From contig JASXTE010000001.1 in NCBI GenBank assembly GCA_030280995.1, positions 22,205,106-22,269,105 on the forward strand: DNA of 64,000 nucleotides, given 5' to 3'. This document shows, piece by piece, positions 47,340 through 59,241 of the stretch. Each line of letters starts with the position of its first letter. The first letter of the stretch is position 1. The DNA comes from Hemileia vastatrix. Its lineage: Eukaryota; Basidiomycota; Pucciniomycetes; Pucciniales; Zaghouaniaceae. The notes beneath the pieces are model-generated. The model had not been told where the DNA came from. It did no database searches and worked only from the letters and a program-made list of their open reading frames with translations. A program made the position numbers and the translations under genes.

Positions 47340-50300
47340 ATGCCTCCATTTTTTCATGTATGTCAATGTCAAGATCTTGGATGTGTCAATAGAAAGTATC
47401 AAACTTCTTCTGGGTCCTTTGAAGTTGGTATGGCTTTCAAAAGCTCTAATTCTTATGCAAAACATCAAGAGGAAAGAAATAGGAAGGCCCAGATGGTTAT
47501 TTCTTCCAACAATCCACTTAACATTGGAAGTTCCCGCTCCACAGAAACAGTAAGCTGTATATCTATAGTTCAATGTGAGAATTAAAGTCTTTATGATGTT
47601 TCAATGATTTATTACATAGGGGCAGTTGCTATTGGGGGCAGAAGTATCTTCAACAGTCTCTAGAAACTCAAATCTCGGGGAACGGTATAGCCAAATAATT
47701 ATGTGGCAGGCAGCAAAGCTTTCTCTGATTCATCATTTGAGCAAAGAAGGTTGTACTCAATTTTTGGATGAAGAAATTAAGAAGCTCAAACTTCTAGGTG
47801 ATAGTGGAATACTGGATTCTGATAGCATTGTCCGCCTGGTCCCACGCTCGATAGATACAGTTTTTAGTCGATTAAAGCTCAATCAATCATTTTTCACTAA
47901 AACATGCTGTCCTAAATGCTTTGCTCTTTATGAGTATAACTCTGAATCTCAACCATCTATACTATGTTGCAATCAACCATTTCTTTCATCATCAAAGCGC
48001 TATTTAAAAATGTTTGGAGCAGGACAAATTGCAGTTAAATGTGATGAAAGGCTGTATTTGATGGAGGAACATCAAGAACATGTAAAATACTTATCTCTTA
48101 AAACATTTCATCACCATTCTTTTATCGACTGGCTTAAGGAAAAGATCAAACTGTTCAAATTTGAGCTTCTGATTGAGAAGAAAACCCCTGTGGCAGAACG
48201 TGTAGAGTGTGATTTGATGAAGGATGTTTGTGATGGTTCAATTTGGAAAAACTTTCCCATAACCACTCCAGCTCTGGATAGCAATGATGATGAATATACA
48301 ATAACTTCAGGCAACTTAATGTTTACTTTATATGTCGACTGGTTTAGGCCTGGTGGCAATAGGATTGGAGGTCATCAGAAGTCTGTAGGCAATATTATGA
48401 TGGTGTGTATGAACCTACCTCAAGAAGATAGATACAAAATGGAAAATCTTTTTTTGTATTCTATTATACCCGGACCAACAGAACCCACAAGTGAACAGCT
48501 TAATCACCTTCTAAAACCACTGGTTAATGATCTACAAACTCTATGGGATGGTATATTGATTGAAAAGACACATCTTTATCCACGAGGCCGGAAATTAAGA
48601 GTTGCATTGTTCTCTTTGATAGGTGACATTCCTGCAATACGAAAATTGGCTGGCTTTTCGAGTCACTCTGCAAAAATGTTCTGCTCTTTCTGTAATATCT
48701 CTAAAGATGAAATTAGTGAAAAGAATGTGGGAAATTTTTCATTACGGAATCATGAGGATCATATGTGCTGGGCAACAAAGTGGAAAAATTCTAAGTCACA
48801 TTGGGAGCGTGTATCAATTGTTCAAAATCATGGGGTACGATGGAGTGAGCTGAATAACCTTGAATATTGGCGTCCAACTGAATATTGCTCAATTGATGTT
48901 ATGCATTCACATATGCTTGGCAACCTAAAAGATCACAGTCTAAGCTATTTTCAAATCCAAAATGCAGCAAAAGATCTAGAAAGAAAGCTGGAAAAGGATA
49001 AAAATTGGCATGTAAGAGAAGAAGATGATGATTTCTTTTCTGATACTTCACTGCACAAACATTCGAAAAAACGTAGAAGTAGCTTAAGCACCACGAATAA
49101 TGATGATGATGATACAGGACACACGAGACAGCACAAGCGGCAAAGACGTACGAGTTCAAGACAGTCATCAAGTCATCATGGACTAGATAATGAAGGATCG
49201 GGAACAAATTGATCAAGAAGCCAGAGTAGGTCATCCAGCTCCAAATTTATTCCTCCATATAGCGATGTGGCCTCAATACAGTCTCACAGCAGTGACAGTA
49301 GGAATTCATTGTATAACTTAAGGCAAAGAAGCATTAGCATATCACAGAGTGAAGGATCTCACTCATCAAATGAGACAGCTAGAGATGAAGAAAATAAAAG
49401 GAAAGGTAAGGAGAAAGAAAATGAAGGTAGTAGTAATCCACGAATCACAGCAGCAGAGCTACAGGTTGTATGGAAGATGATTGATCAAGTAAGAAGACCT
49501 TCCTGGCTAACACGAGTTCCAAAATCAGTAGGATCTAAAAAGGCAGGATCCCTCAAGGCAGCAGAATGGCACATGCTGTATACTCTCTACTTCCCTTTGT
49601 CACTTATACCCCTTTGGTTTGAAAAATTTAAAGAATCTGAATCTTCAGCTTCCTCAGCTGATAAACCAAGAGAATATTATCTTCTCAAGTCACTTGTAAC
49701 ATTATGCTCGATCACCAATTTTTTGACATTAAAAAATATACAGACTAATGAGCTTAAAGATCTAGATCAATTTCTGTTAGAGTATCGTGAGTGCCTTGAA
49801 GAGGGTTGGAAGAATATTAATGCAAAGCCAAATCTGCATATCACTCAACATTATCCTGAAATGATAAAGCGTCTTGGTCCACCATCAGGTACAGCTACTT
49901 GGTCTGGAGAGCGGGTGAATCATATATTATCTGAAATTCCAAACAATCACCATCCACGTATGTAATGTTTGTAAGAAATGATTTAAAAACTCAGCTGTGC
50001 TAATTTATTAATATTTACCACAGGAGAGATACCGCTAACAATGCTCAAACATTGGTATCGGAAGTCTAGGGTATTAGATCTTGGTGAAGCTGAAGATAAT
50101 GATCAATGTGAGACTAAAAAAATCCATATTGATCTCGATAAACAAAACAAATGGATCCATCTAAGTATGGCATTATTTACTAAATGGGTAAGGGCACGAA
50201 TGGGAAAAGAAACTTCAAGACGGGCTTTGACACCATCGGAGAAAAGTGGGGATCGGGTAGTTGAAAATGTAGCAAGCATATTGATACATGGAAAGAGGTT

Positions 50301-50718
50301 TACTAGTTACCATCGACACATTGCTAATTCAACAATTGAATTCTACTATGGAAAAGATAGCCAGTTTGGGCAAATTGATGATCTTTTCAGATCAAAGGAA
50401 GAGATTGATCAAATATATTTAATAGTAAGTCCTTTCAAAGAGCTCCGTCCAGAAGAAACATCAAAGGATCCCTATGAGCTTTTCCCACAAGTGCATTGTC
50501 GGTTAGTAAGAGTAGCCAAAGCAACTCAAATTGTGATTAAGAAAGATGCAATAATTGGACATGCAGCTACTGTCAAGCACAAAAAAGGAATGTTTGGAAT
50601 CAAAGACGAGGTTGTCACTGCCATTGGACTGCAGACAGTAGTGAGTGAAAAAATTAATCAAATTTATTTTCTGTTGACTAACATCTTTGTGTTAATTTGG
50701 GATTCGGGAAATTTGTAG
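47340..50718 (+). CDS. Tnp2-type DDE transposase (Plavaka/CACTA-like), one in-frame TGA
   Basis: Cut-and-paste transposase. Exons 47340-47549, 47620-49957 and 50024-50718 are in phase, 1080 codons. The N-terminal metal-binding part is VCQCQDLGC ... H. A CPKCF ... CC pair of cysteines lies near 47905-47980. The RNase H-like core has LYVDWFRPGGNRIGGHQKSV with the first Asp, VALFSLIGDIPAIRKLAGF with the second, then SAKMFCSFC and EYWRPTEYCSIDVMHSHMLG, matching Tnp2 proteins of basidiomycete Plavaka elements. The C-terminal part includes EIPLTMLKHW and a cysteine-poor tail. A single TGA at 49210-49212, in a Ser/Arg-rich stretch, is the only defect. The third exon might instead splice at GTGAGT 50642 into 51139, fusing it to the next gene. 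Confidence 0.82.
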
Positions 50719-51144
50719 GATTGGTGATATTTGTAAATGGTGAAAGAAATAATTCAATGCTCGATTAAAAAATGCAATGCATCCAACTTACCTTATCATA
50801 AACCAGTGAACAATTACTTTGGTTGCTTTTATTGCGAGAGAACCCATGCTTTCAATGAGTCATTTTTATCTTAAATGTAAGAATGAAAGAAATAAAATCA
50901 TGATAATGAGAAATATGATAAAATTTTTACTTAATGAATGATCTTCTTGCTCATTCATCTACTATAAATAGTTTGACCTTCCAACTTTAGCTGATAGCTA
51001 TATATTATTCACTTTATTTTTCGACAAGAGAACATACACGTTTACAAGACTATATACATAGTATCTTTTTTTACTTTAGCTTTGATAGGTATAAATTTTA
51101 ACAACTGATTATTTTTATTTTATTTTATTTTATTACAGTTCATT
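50719..51144. promoter_or_regulatory. Upstream region of the 515-aa gene with a TATA box
   Basis: TATAAATA at 50963-50970 lies 175 bp before ATG 51145. A TTTTATTACAG acceptor-like site stands six bases before that ATG, so there may be an intron in the 5' leader or a splice from the transposase gene. Confidence 0.5.
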
Positions 51145-52822
51145 ATGGATGATAATTTTGAAGGGATGTCTGTTGACCCAACCGATTCTGATTGTTTTCC
51201 GCCTCAACATACTAATACTGGAAATACTCCTCCACCACCCTCTGCTGATCCACCTCCAGATGCATCTCAATCTGTACCACCTAATCCTAACCCACCACCT
51301 AATCCCAATCCAGGCCAAGAGTCTCATTCAGAACCGAGAAATTTTAATCCCAATCATCCTTCTGCTTCTGAAAGTGCTGATCAGCAAGCTGATCAGCTAG
51401 GAAGAGATTGGGCTAGTGAAGTATTGAGGGAATTTTTCGGAGACCAATCATCATCTGCTCAGCCTAACCAAGGAGCAAGCACAAGTGGAGCAGGTAAGTA
51501 AAATTTGTAGTGTATTCTTTTATTGAAAAATAACCAATTTAATTAACTTATTTGAATTGTTAGTGAATCCCTCAATCATTATGGGTATCAGTGATTACCA
51601 CAGACTCAATTCAGCAGAGTCTCATGAGCGAGAACGGGGGTTAAGGGCTGTAAGAGGCTTAGTTAGAAGGAATGATGTTCCCAGGAGCTCGGACAGTCTA
51701 AATAGAAATATTTACCACTTTCTGAAGTATTGTCTTGGGGGACCAACACAAATATCAAAATATCCTGCGAGCCCAACACCTTTGGAGATTGAAAATTGGA
51801 AAGATTGGAGCCAATTCAAACTAAAAACCATTCAAACTGTCCTAACCCAAGTCCAATCTTCTAACCGTGCCAATTCTGCAGCTGATCGACAATTTCTGAT
51901 AACCAATTCTATAGCCTTCTTGCGATCCAAAATTCGACTACCCGAATTTTTTCCAGCACCTGAGCCTCGAGGACTAAAAGGAGGAGCACCGATCCCACTT
52001 TCTGTCAAAAGAAACTTAGAGCGTGAATTGCAAGAAAAAGGTTTTTGGAAATTCACGTTTGATTGGACTTGCCGTGATTTTTCAGAATCAACTTGGAATC
52101 AAGTCATGGGAAGCATAGTATGCGACCACTGTACCAGATGGCTCACCACCTTGAATACAATCGATCAGTCAAAGCTTCAGTTCACTCAATGTGTTATTGA
52201 GAAATGGGTAGTTAATAAGGGGAAGGAGATGATAAGGTTGTTTGGGCAAGAAGAGGAAAGGGTAGCAAGAGAAAAGATTGAAAAGAGGGCAAGGGCACAA
52301 GTAAAACGTTATCGGACCAAGGTAAGTTTTTAATTTTACTTTGCTTTTTGTTATTATGAAGCTGATTTAGTTGGAATTCAGATTGCTAGTGCACGCTACA
52401 AGTTAGCAAGAGATCTCTGCAGTGATGTGCCAGGTTTTGTTGTGCTTTTTCATGATACTAGGTGCATCTCTGATATCGAGGAAGGCCCAGCACCAGCCCC
52501 AACTGCACCTATCCGAGCTATTCCTGGATGGCGAAATCCTGAACTCAATGATTTGTTTAAAAAAATGGATAAGATGACAAAGGACTTAGCCCATACACCA
52601 GCTCAAAAAAAATCAACATTAAAAACATATTCACGGTCATCAGAAAGGACAGTTGCACAAAATGGTATATTCAATGTTCCCAAATACCTCCCCAAGAATT
52701 GCTATTCAGCAACATTTTTGCAAGGATTATCTGTGAATGAACGTGAGTCACTTGGGGTTGGAGCTGATATTGATCTGGTAAAGATTCGGGAATCAATTAA
52801 TAGAGCATCAACATCATCATAA
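51145..52822 (+). CDS. Uncharacterised 515-aa protein, three exons
   Basis: Exons 51145-51493, 51564-52321 and 52382-52822 join in phase and are intact. The N-terminal 115 residues are Pro/Ser/Asn-rich and disordered (PNPNPPPNPNPGQ). The middle part has a conserved look (NIYHFLKYCLGGPTQISKYP, then EIENWKDWSQFKL, then PLSVKRNLERELQEKGFWKF), with a CDHCTRW pair of cysteines. A charged helix (EEERVAREKIEKRARAQVKR) precedes the last exon, which ends in FQGLSVNERESLGV-like sequence. No family recognised. Position after the transposase, same strand, suggests an accessory transposition protein. It could be a C-terminal extension of the transposase through splicing. Confidence 0.7.
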
Positions 52823-53035
52823 CTTAGGTATAACGGTGATCTTCTGTGTAATATAGCTATCTTATATTGAATTTTATGTATTCTGTTTTTTTTCAAAGCA
52901 GCTTGGTAAATGTTATAAAGTGATATTGAGAGAGAGTAACATTTTATTTAAGAAAAACAAATAATGTATGAGATATAAAAATGTATTTTCAACAAATTGA
53001 TGGTCCATACCTCTTTATGTCACATTTATGTATCC

Positions 53036-54980
53036 ATATTAATTTCAATCAAATTTAATGTTGACCAATACATAGTGAATACACGCTATGCCACTTATAC
53101 TTGCCAGGCATTGCTACCATTAAATATGCCAGTATCAAAAAATAATTTCGATCGAAATTAATGAGCATGATAATCATGAATTTCTGGAGTCAACTGCTTA
53201 TTTTTATGCATGGTGCCTTGCCAACATTAATTTCGATCGAAATTACTTTTGATACTGGCATATTGCATGGTGTCTATTCCTGGAAAGTGTAAGTGGAATA
53301 GTGTGTATTCATTACGTATTGGTCAACATTAATTTCAATAGAATTTAATATTGACATTTTCATATTGAACCCAAACCAGCAAACGACCCAAAAAATTCTT
53401 CATAAAACTGCTCATTAATTTCGATCGAAATTAGTGAGCACCATATACATATTGAATGGTAGTTATATCTGGTGTGTGTAAGTTGTAAAGCTTGTGTTCA
53501 ATGTTTATTGGTCAACATTAATTTTGATTGAAATTAATATTAATGTGTAAATGATATTTACATGCTCAATATGCATTGTAATGTGTTTACTTAACAATAG
53601 AGTGCCCTACTTTTCATCTTACATAAAAATGCTTGGTAGCATGTCAAATTCAATTTTTATTAAAATTAATGTTGACATGTTACCATGCATAACAGTAAGC
53701 AACTGACTGAATAAATTGATGATAATCATGAACCTTAATTTCGATCGAAATTAATGTTGCCAAGTGCAGATTGAAAAAAAGCTATGCCACTTACACTAGC
53801 CAGGCATATTTACTATTTATTATGTATTGGTCAACATTAATTTTTATAGAAATTAATATGGATATGTAAATTTTATATTTACCCTCAACATGTATAGTAA
53901 ATTTCAATACTTAAAAATACTTGCCGTCCTTTACATGTCATGCAAAAAAGCATTATATCATTTCAACATTAATTTTGATCAAAATTAATGTTGGAATGCC
54001 ATTATGCATTGAAACAACTAACTGACTGAAAAAGTTCATGATCAAAATGCTCATTAATTTTGATCAAAATTAATGTTGACCAATAAACATTGAACACAAG
54101 CTTTACAACTTACACACACCAGATATAACTACCATTCAATATGTATATGGTGCTCACTAATTTCAATCGAAATTAATGAGCAGTTTTATGAAGAATTTTT
54201 TGGGTCGTTTGCTGGTTTGGGTTCAATATGAAAATGTCAATATTAAATTCTATTGAAATTAATGTTGACCAATACATAATGAATACACACTATGCCACTT
54301 ACACTTTCCAGGCATATATACATGCAATATGCCAGTATCAAAAGTAATTTCGATCGAAATTAATGTTGGCAAGGCACCATGCATAAAAATAAGCAGTTGA
54401 CTCCAGAAATTCATGATTATCATGCTCATTAATTTCGATCGAAATTAATTTTTGATACTGGCATATTTAATGGTAGCTATGCCTGGAAAGTGTAAGTGGC
54501 ATAGCATGTATTCATTATGTATTAGTCAACATTAATTTCGATCGAAATTAATATGGACATGGACTATGCATAAAATTCCTATAAGTATAGGTAAGCTAAG
54601 CAGTTAGATAAACTGGTTTGATCAAGTACACCATATAAAAATTGATGTTTTAATGCCTTGGTTAATTTCGATCAAAATTAATATTAAGCCATGCATGTTG
54701 AATTTTATCTATGTCTGTGTAGTCCATGTGAAATGGCTTGTATTCAATATGCAGGGGTCTATATTAATTTCGATCGAAATTATGAGGTTCATTGCCTCAT
54801 AAATTTGATGGTTTCTGTCAGTGTTTCATGCATGGTGCCATCTGATACTTGTTGATTCCTATCAAAATTAATTTCAACACCAATATATTGAATACAAACT
54901 ATGGCACTTACAGTACTTGGTCATAGCTAAAATTCAATATGCTAGTCTCAAAATTAATTTCGATAGAAATTAATCAGGAT
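53036..54980. repeat. Satellite of CpG-centred palindromes arranged as a large inverted repeat
   Basis: About 20 copies of a palindrome with core AATTTCGATCGAAATT, spaced roughly 80-130 bp, for example at 53143, 53227, 53414, 53734, 54428, 54531 and 54953. Several variants stay palindromic (AATTTTGATCAAAATT at 53968 and 54053). On a larger scale 53036-53540 and 54050-54552 are inverted copies of each other around a 510-bp spacer; for instance the 53380-53500 text recurs reversed at 54080-54230. No coding sequence. Confidence 0.85.
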
Positions 54981-56009
54981 CCATGAAGTTTATCAATAGT
55001 GTATGAGTTAAGTTTCAAGTCATATGTTTCATCATTTTCTTGCACCCATTTCTAGGTTATCTCAACAATTTTTTTCAAGTTTTATTATATTAATCAAAAC
55101 TGTGGTAAGTTGTGAAAAATTAGCTAATCCAAATCTCAAATTGAATATTAATATTTTAATAATTTTGAATGTTGCTTAAGGTATTTCATTGGGTGATTCA
55201 TAATAATATTTTATCAACTTAGTAGTCCTATAACTTTTGAAAAGTAACAATTTTGGTATAGTTAGGGACAACAATGCAATATCTTGTGCAGACTAAGATA
55301 TATTGCAAAATAAAACTATTCAATTTTTTTTTTTCCCTTAGTTGTATCCAAGTTTATCAAAGGTTTGGTCACGGTGCCCACACCCTAGCCTGACACTCCT
55401 CCTGTCACTTAAAAAACAAATTCTTATCTTAAATTCTAATGTTACCAATTTTATATTTATAATTCATTTCTTGTTTGATGAGGCATATCAGTATATATGT
55501 GAATCTCGCATTGTCATCTGAAATTAAATTTAACAAATATTCATAAAGGATTATCCTTTTTTTTCATATAATATACTAATTAAGTGTATCTCCATTGTTT
55601 AGGAGTAAATTCTAATTTAAAAAATTTTGTATTTACCCGTGGCAATTTGAATATGGGATATAAATTTGTTATTATTTGTTTTTAACACTAAAAGTCCCCA
55701 AAGAATTACTAGTATTTTCTGTTAGCTACATCAAATTTCGCTTCAATATAAACAGATTGTGATTTAGCATGTTACTCAGTTTACCCCACTATGAATAATA
55801 CATGTTAAAAAAAGCTCAAATAATATAAAATCCCCCTCTTTATGTTTTCTGTTTCTTTCATCCTCACTTTAATTTTGATCTTATTCAATTTTTTATCCTA
55901 TTAAAATATCAACTTCAATTTTCTAGAATAGAGTTTCTTATAATTATTCATCATATTACATCATAATTTTTTGATATCAAATACTTTTTTTTAATATTCA
56001 TTAATCAAT
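54981..56009. other. Intergenic upstream of the 693-aa gene
   Basis: AT-rich, no gene recognised. A GC-richer patch near 55365-55415 (GGTCACGGTGCCCACACCCT) stands out but could not be assigned. Confidence 0.45.
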
Positions 56010-58442
56010 ATGTCTAGTATACAAAATCCTACACCTCCACTTTGTATGTATATCATGTTCCTCTCTCTTAATTTATATATTTCACTTATGTTCTATATCT
56101 TTTTTTTTTCAAAAATTTGATTTTCCAGCACCCAAATGTGTTTCATCCCACTCTCTGATTGATACTCGCTTTGAAGCTTTTGAGCTTGCACCATGTCTGC
56201 CACATGGCATGGCACCTAACCCTCCTGTACTTAGCAATGAGAGGCAGGAAATAACGAGAGTTCAGTATCGCAATTTACTTGAATTGGCTAGAGATAAAAC
56301 AGAAGAGCTTGTCAAGATCCTTAACAATAATCCTTCTCCTTCATATTTATCTAACCCTTGTAATGAATTACTCCAATATGTGAAAAGCCTTGAAAAATGT
56401 ATGTTCATCACCTTTTTTGTCTCCTTTTAAATTAGTAGATAAGATTATTAATATTTTTTTTTCTTCATATATATTTGTAGCTTATGAGGAGGGTATGATT
56501 CCTCCTGATGAAGTCATTGTCATTAAGGATGATGATGAGACAGATGAACCATCAGCTTCAACTCATGCTTCAACTTCTAAGGAAAATCTTGAAACACCTG
56601 TTATCCGCTCCAAGAAAAAGAGATTATCCCAAGGCTCCTCTTTTGTTCGACGTATTAAACCGGCTTCTGCTAATGAATTTTCTGATGTATCAAATAATAA
56701 ATCTCAAAAAAAAAGCAAAGGTTTTGATAATGAGTATATTCTTGTTTCCTTTTTTTTTTATTGTTATTCTTTTATCTTTAAAATTCAATCATATATCTCT
56801 TTTATTGCTTACATATTGTACTTTTTATCTTTCTTTTGATATTTTGTACCAGAAACTCACCTGCTGTAGATTGTTCCATCCATAAACGCCCTCTCCCTGA
56901 TGAAGATGATGAAAAGAGCAATGAAAATAGCGATGATCAACTATCAGAATATGAAGCTATGCTTGTTCATCAAAAAAAGCAAAGTTTAAAATCTTCTTCA
57001 AGACATGTTGATATGTTTGATAAAGATGATGATTCAAACAGCTCATCACCGAATTCCTTCATTTCTAAGAAGCAATACCCATCACCTCCTAAATTACCTA
57101 CTTTGACCTCTTTGAAAGCTTCTCTACCAATGAAATCAACTCCAATCAAGATATCGAAAAAACCTCTAACTTATTCACCCTCAGTTCTAAAAGAATCTGA
57201 TTTGCAGGAGGAATTCTGTAAAATTCATAATTTTTATAAAGGTAGAATCAGCACGGCAAAGGTCCTAAGGTCGTGGTTGGAAATTGTTACTCTCCTCGAA
57301 TTACGCTCTTCTACTTATTCCCAAGAACCCATGTCAAATATTCCAATGTTTACTTTTCATTGGGAAAAATCTTGTGGAGAAGATTGGCTTTCAAAACTTA
57401 CTGAGTTATGTAAGTTACCATAATTTTTAGTCTTGACTTTTGTTCTTTTACTTATTTTTTTTTTCCTTTTGTAGCAAATATTTTTTTAGAGATTGATAGC
57501 TCACAGCTATGGGTACTCGATAATATTGATTTCAAAAAAATGGAAGATTTATGTGATCCTGATGGTTTAAATACTGAAATTCTTTCCTCAACAAAGAAAA
57601 CGGATCACCCTGAATCCAATCTTATCCGAATGCTCATGAGATTAATGATCCCAAGTGACCACTGCCGTTCTTCATGGGTATCTCTTATATCATCTTCACT
57701 TTATCTGACCGCACATGAATTCAGCCAGCTTCCATCACATCAAAACATTAACTCAGATTGTCCAATTGAACGTGGTCTTCAGCTTCTAGCTCACCTTTCA
57801 AATCTGAAGAGTCCGATTTCTGATGGCTCAGAAGTTGGTCCCACTGCACTTCAAACCCGTGATATATCAATGTCAACTCTTCTTCAAATCAGCAATATTA
57901 TCATTGATATAATTATGTCAATTATCATTCTTAAATCAAAATATTGTGCTGCAACAATATCAAGTGGCAAGACTAGTGAAGCTCAACAATCAAGTGAGAA
58001 AAACGAAAATACTGAACTGACTATAAGGAGAGAGAAACAAAAGGCTGCACTAAACAAAATAAATTCTGAATACTCCCACCACCGATATCAATCTTTCACA
58101 TTCTATATAATTGATGGTGTCCGTGGTTTATTTCTGAGCTCTCAAGATCATAGATTGGCTTCAGCAGCTGATTGCTTGGAGGTAATATCAGAAGTTAAGT
58201 TTCTTAATTTACATGAAAAAAAAAATCATTTGATGGAAGAAATAATTTGGAAAAATTTAAATAACTATATTTTAACATTAATAAAACCTTTTATAGGCAA
58301 GTGTGATCCATTTCCTTTAAAATTTGATACCCCAAGTCCTCCGGGAATTGCTAGGGCTATTTCTGCAGATTTTCTTAATCACTGGAGCTCCATTCAGCCA
58401 GTATCACCTTTTTTTGCTAAACATAGCCTTTCAATAAATTAA
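56010..58442 (+). CDS. Uncharacterised 693-aa protein, five exons, intact
   Basis: Exons 56010-56043, 56129-56398, 56481-56733, 56853-57409 and 57475-58442 are all GT/AG and in phase. The start is ATG 56010 (MSSIQNPTPP). An acidic/basic disordered middle (DDDETDEPS, KSKKKRLSQGSS, KKSKGFDNE) is followed by a globular C-terminal half with FCKIHNFYKGRISTAKVLRS, LWVLDNIDFKKMEDLCDPDG, MRLMIPSDHCRSSWVSLIS and SHHRYQSFTFYIIDGVRGLF. The last 140 residues have a diverged relative at 41422-41841 on the other strand. Function unknown; it looks nuclear and transposon-borne. The weakest part is exon 1 (11 codons). Confidence 0.7.
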
Positions 58443-59241
58443 TATTCCAACATGTAAATAGATAAAGTTCTTTCTATATGATATATCTTGTATAATTCAA
58501 GTTATTTTCCTTCAAATACGTCAAAAATGTGACCATCTTTGAAATTTATTAAGTAACCTTTGACATGATTTTCTAAATTAATTATTAAAAAAAATTATTG
58601 TAAGTCCAGCAATAACAAAGATTTTAAAATCTACTTATATGATTTCAAATACTTGTATTAAATTCTTAAATATTTTATTGTTTATATAAAAATATGATAA
58701 CTGCTCTAGTTTTGTTACTTTACCTTTAATATTATATAATCTATTATTTATTACAAATATTTTCGTTGATTGTAACATTTTTAATCAGAAGTAGAACAAT
58801 TTAAATAATTAAATGAGTACATTCTTAAAAAAATACAATTTAATCTATCATTGATTCAAAATTCTTTCTTCAACTCTTTATTATTACCTTTTTTATTAAT
58901 AAGCCTGTTTGACCTAAAATACTATACAGTTAATTTGGTAGCATTAAAAGCACATTTTTATGGCTAATATATTTCAAATTCTTTATTATAGTTTTTTTTA
59001 TTTTAGAACCTTTGCTACCAATTTAATAAAAATGACATTTAAAGATTTCACAACTTATATATTTCCTCAAAAGTAAATCAAATTTTCTTATAATATTATG
59101 AAAAAAAATTATTTTATTTCACAAATAAAAGAAATAGATAATACTATAATTATCAAAACTGAAAATGTTACAGCTACTCCCAGTATTTATCATGTTTAAA
59201 TTTGCATTAAGTTGTGTATATATAATATAAATTTTTAATAT
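58443..59241. other. Short convergent intergenic region
   Basis: About 0.8 kb of AT-rich DNA between the ends of the 693-aa gene and the Tet-like gene. Nothing recognised. Confidence 0.5.
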
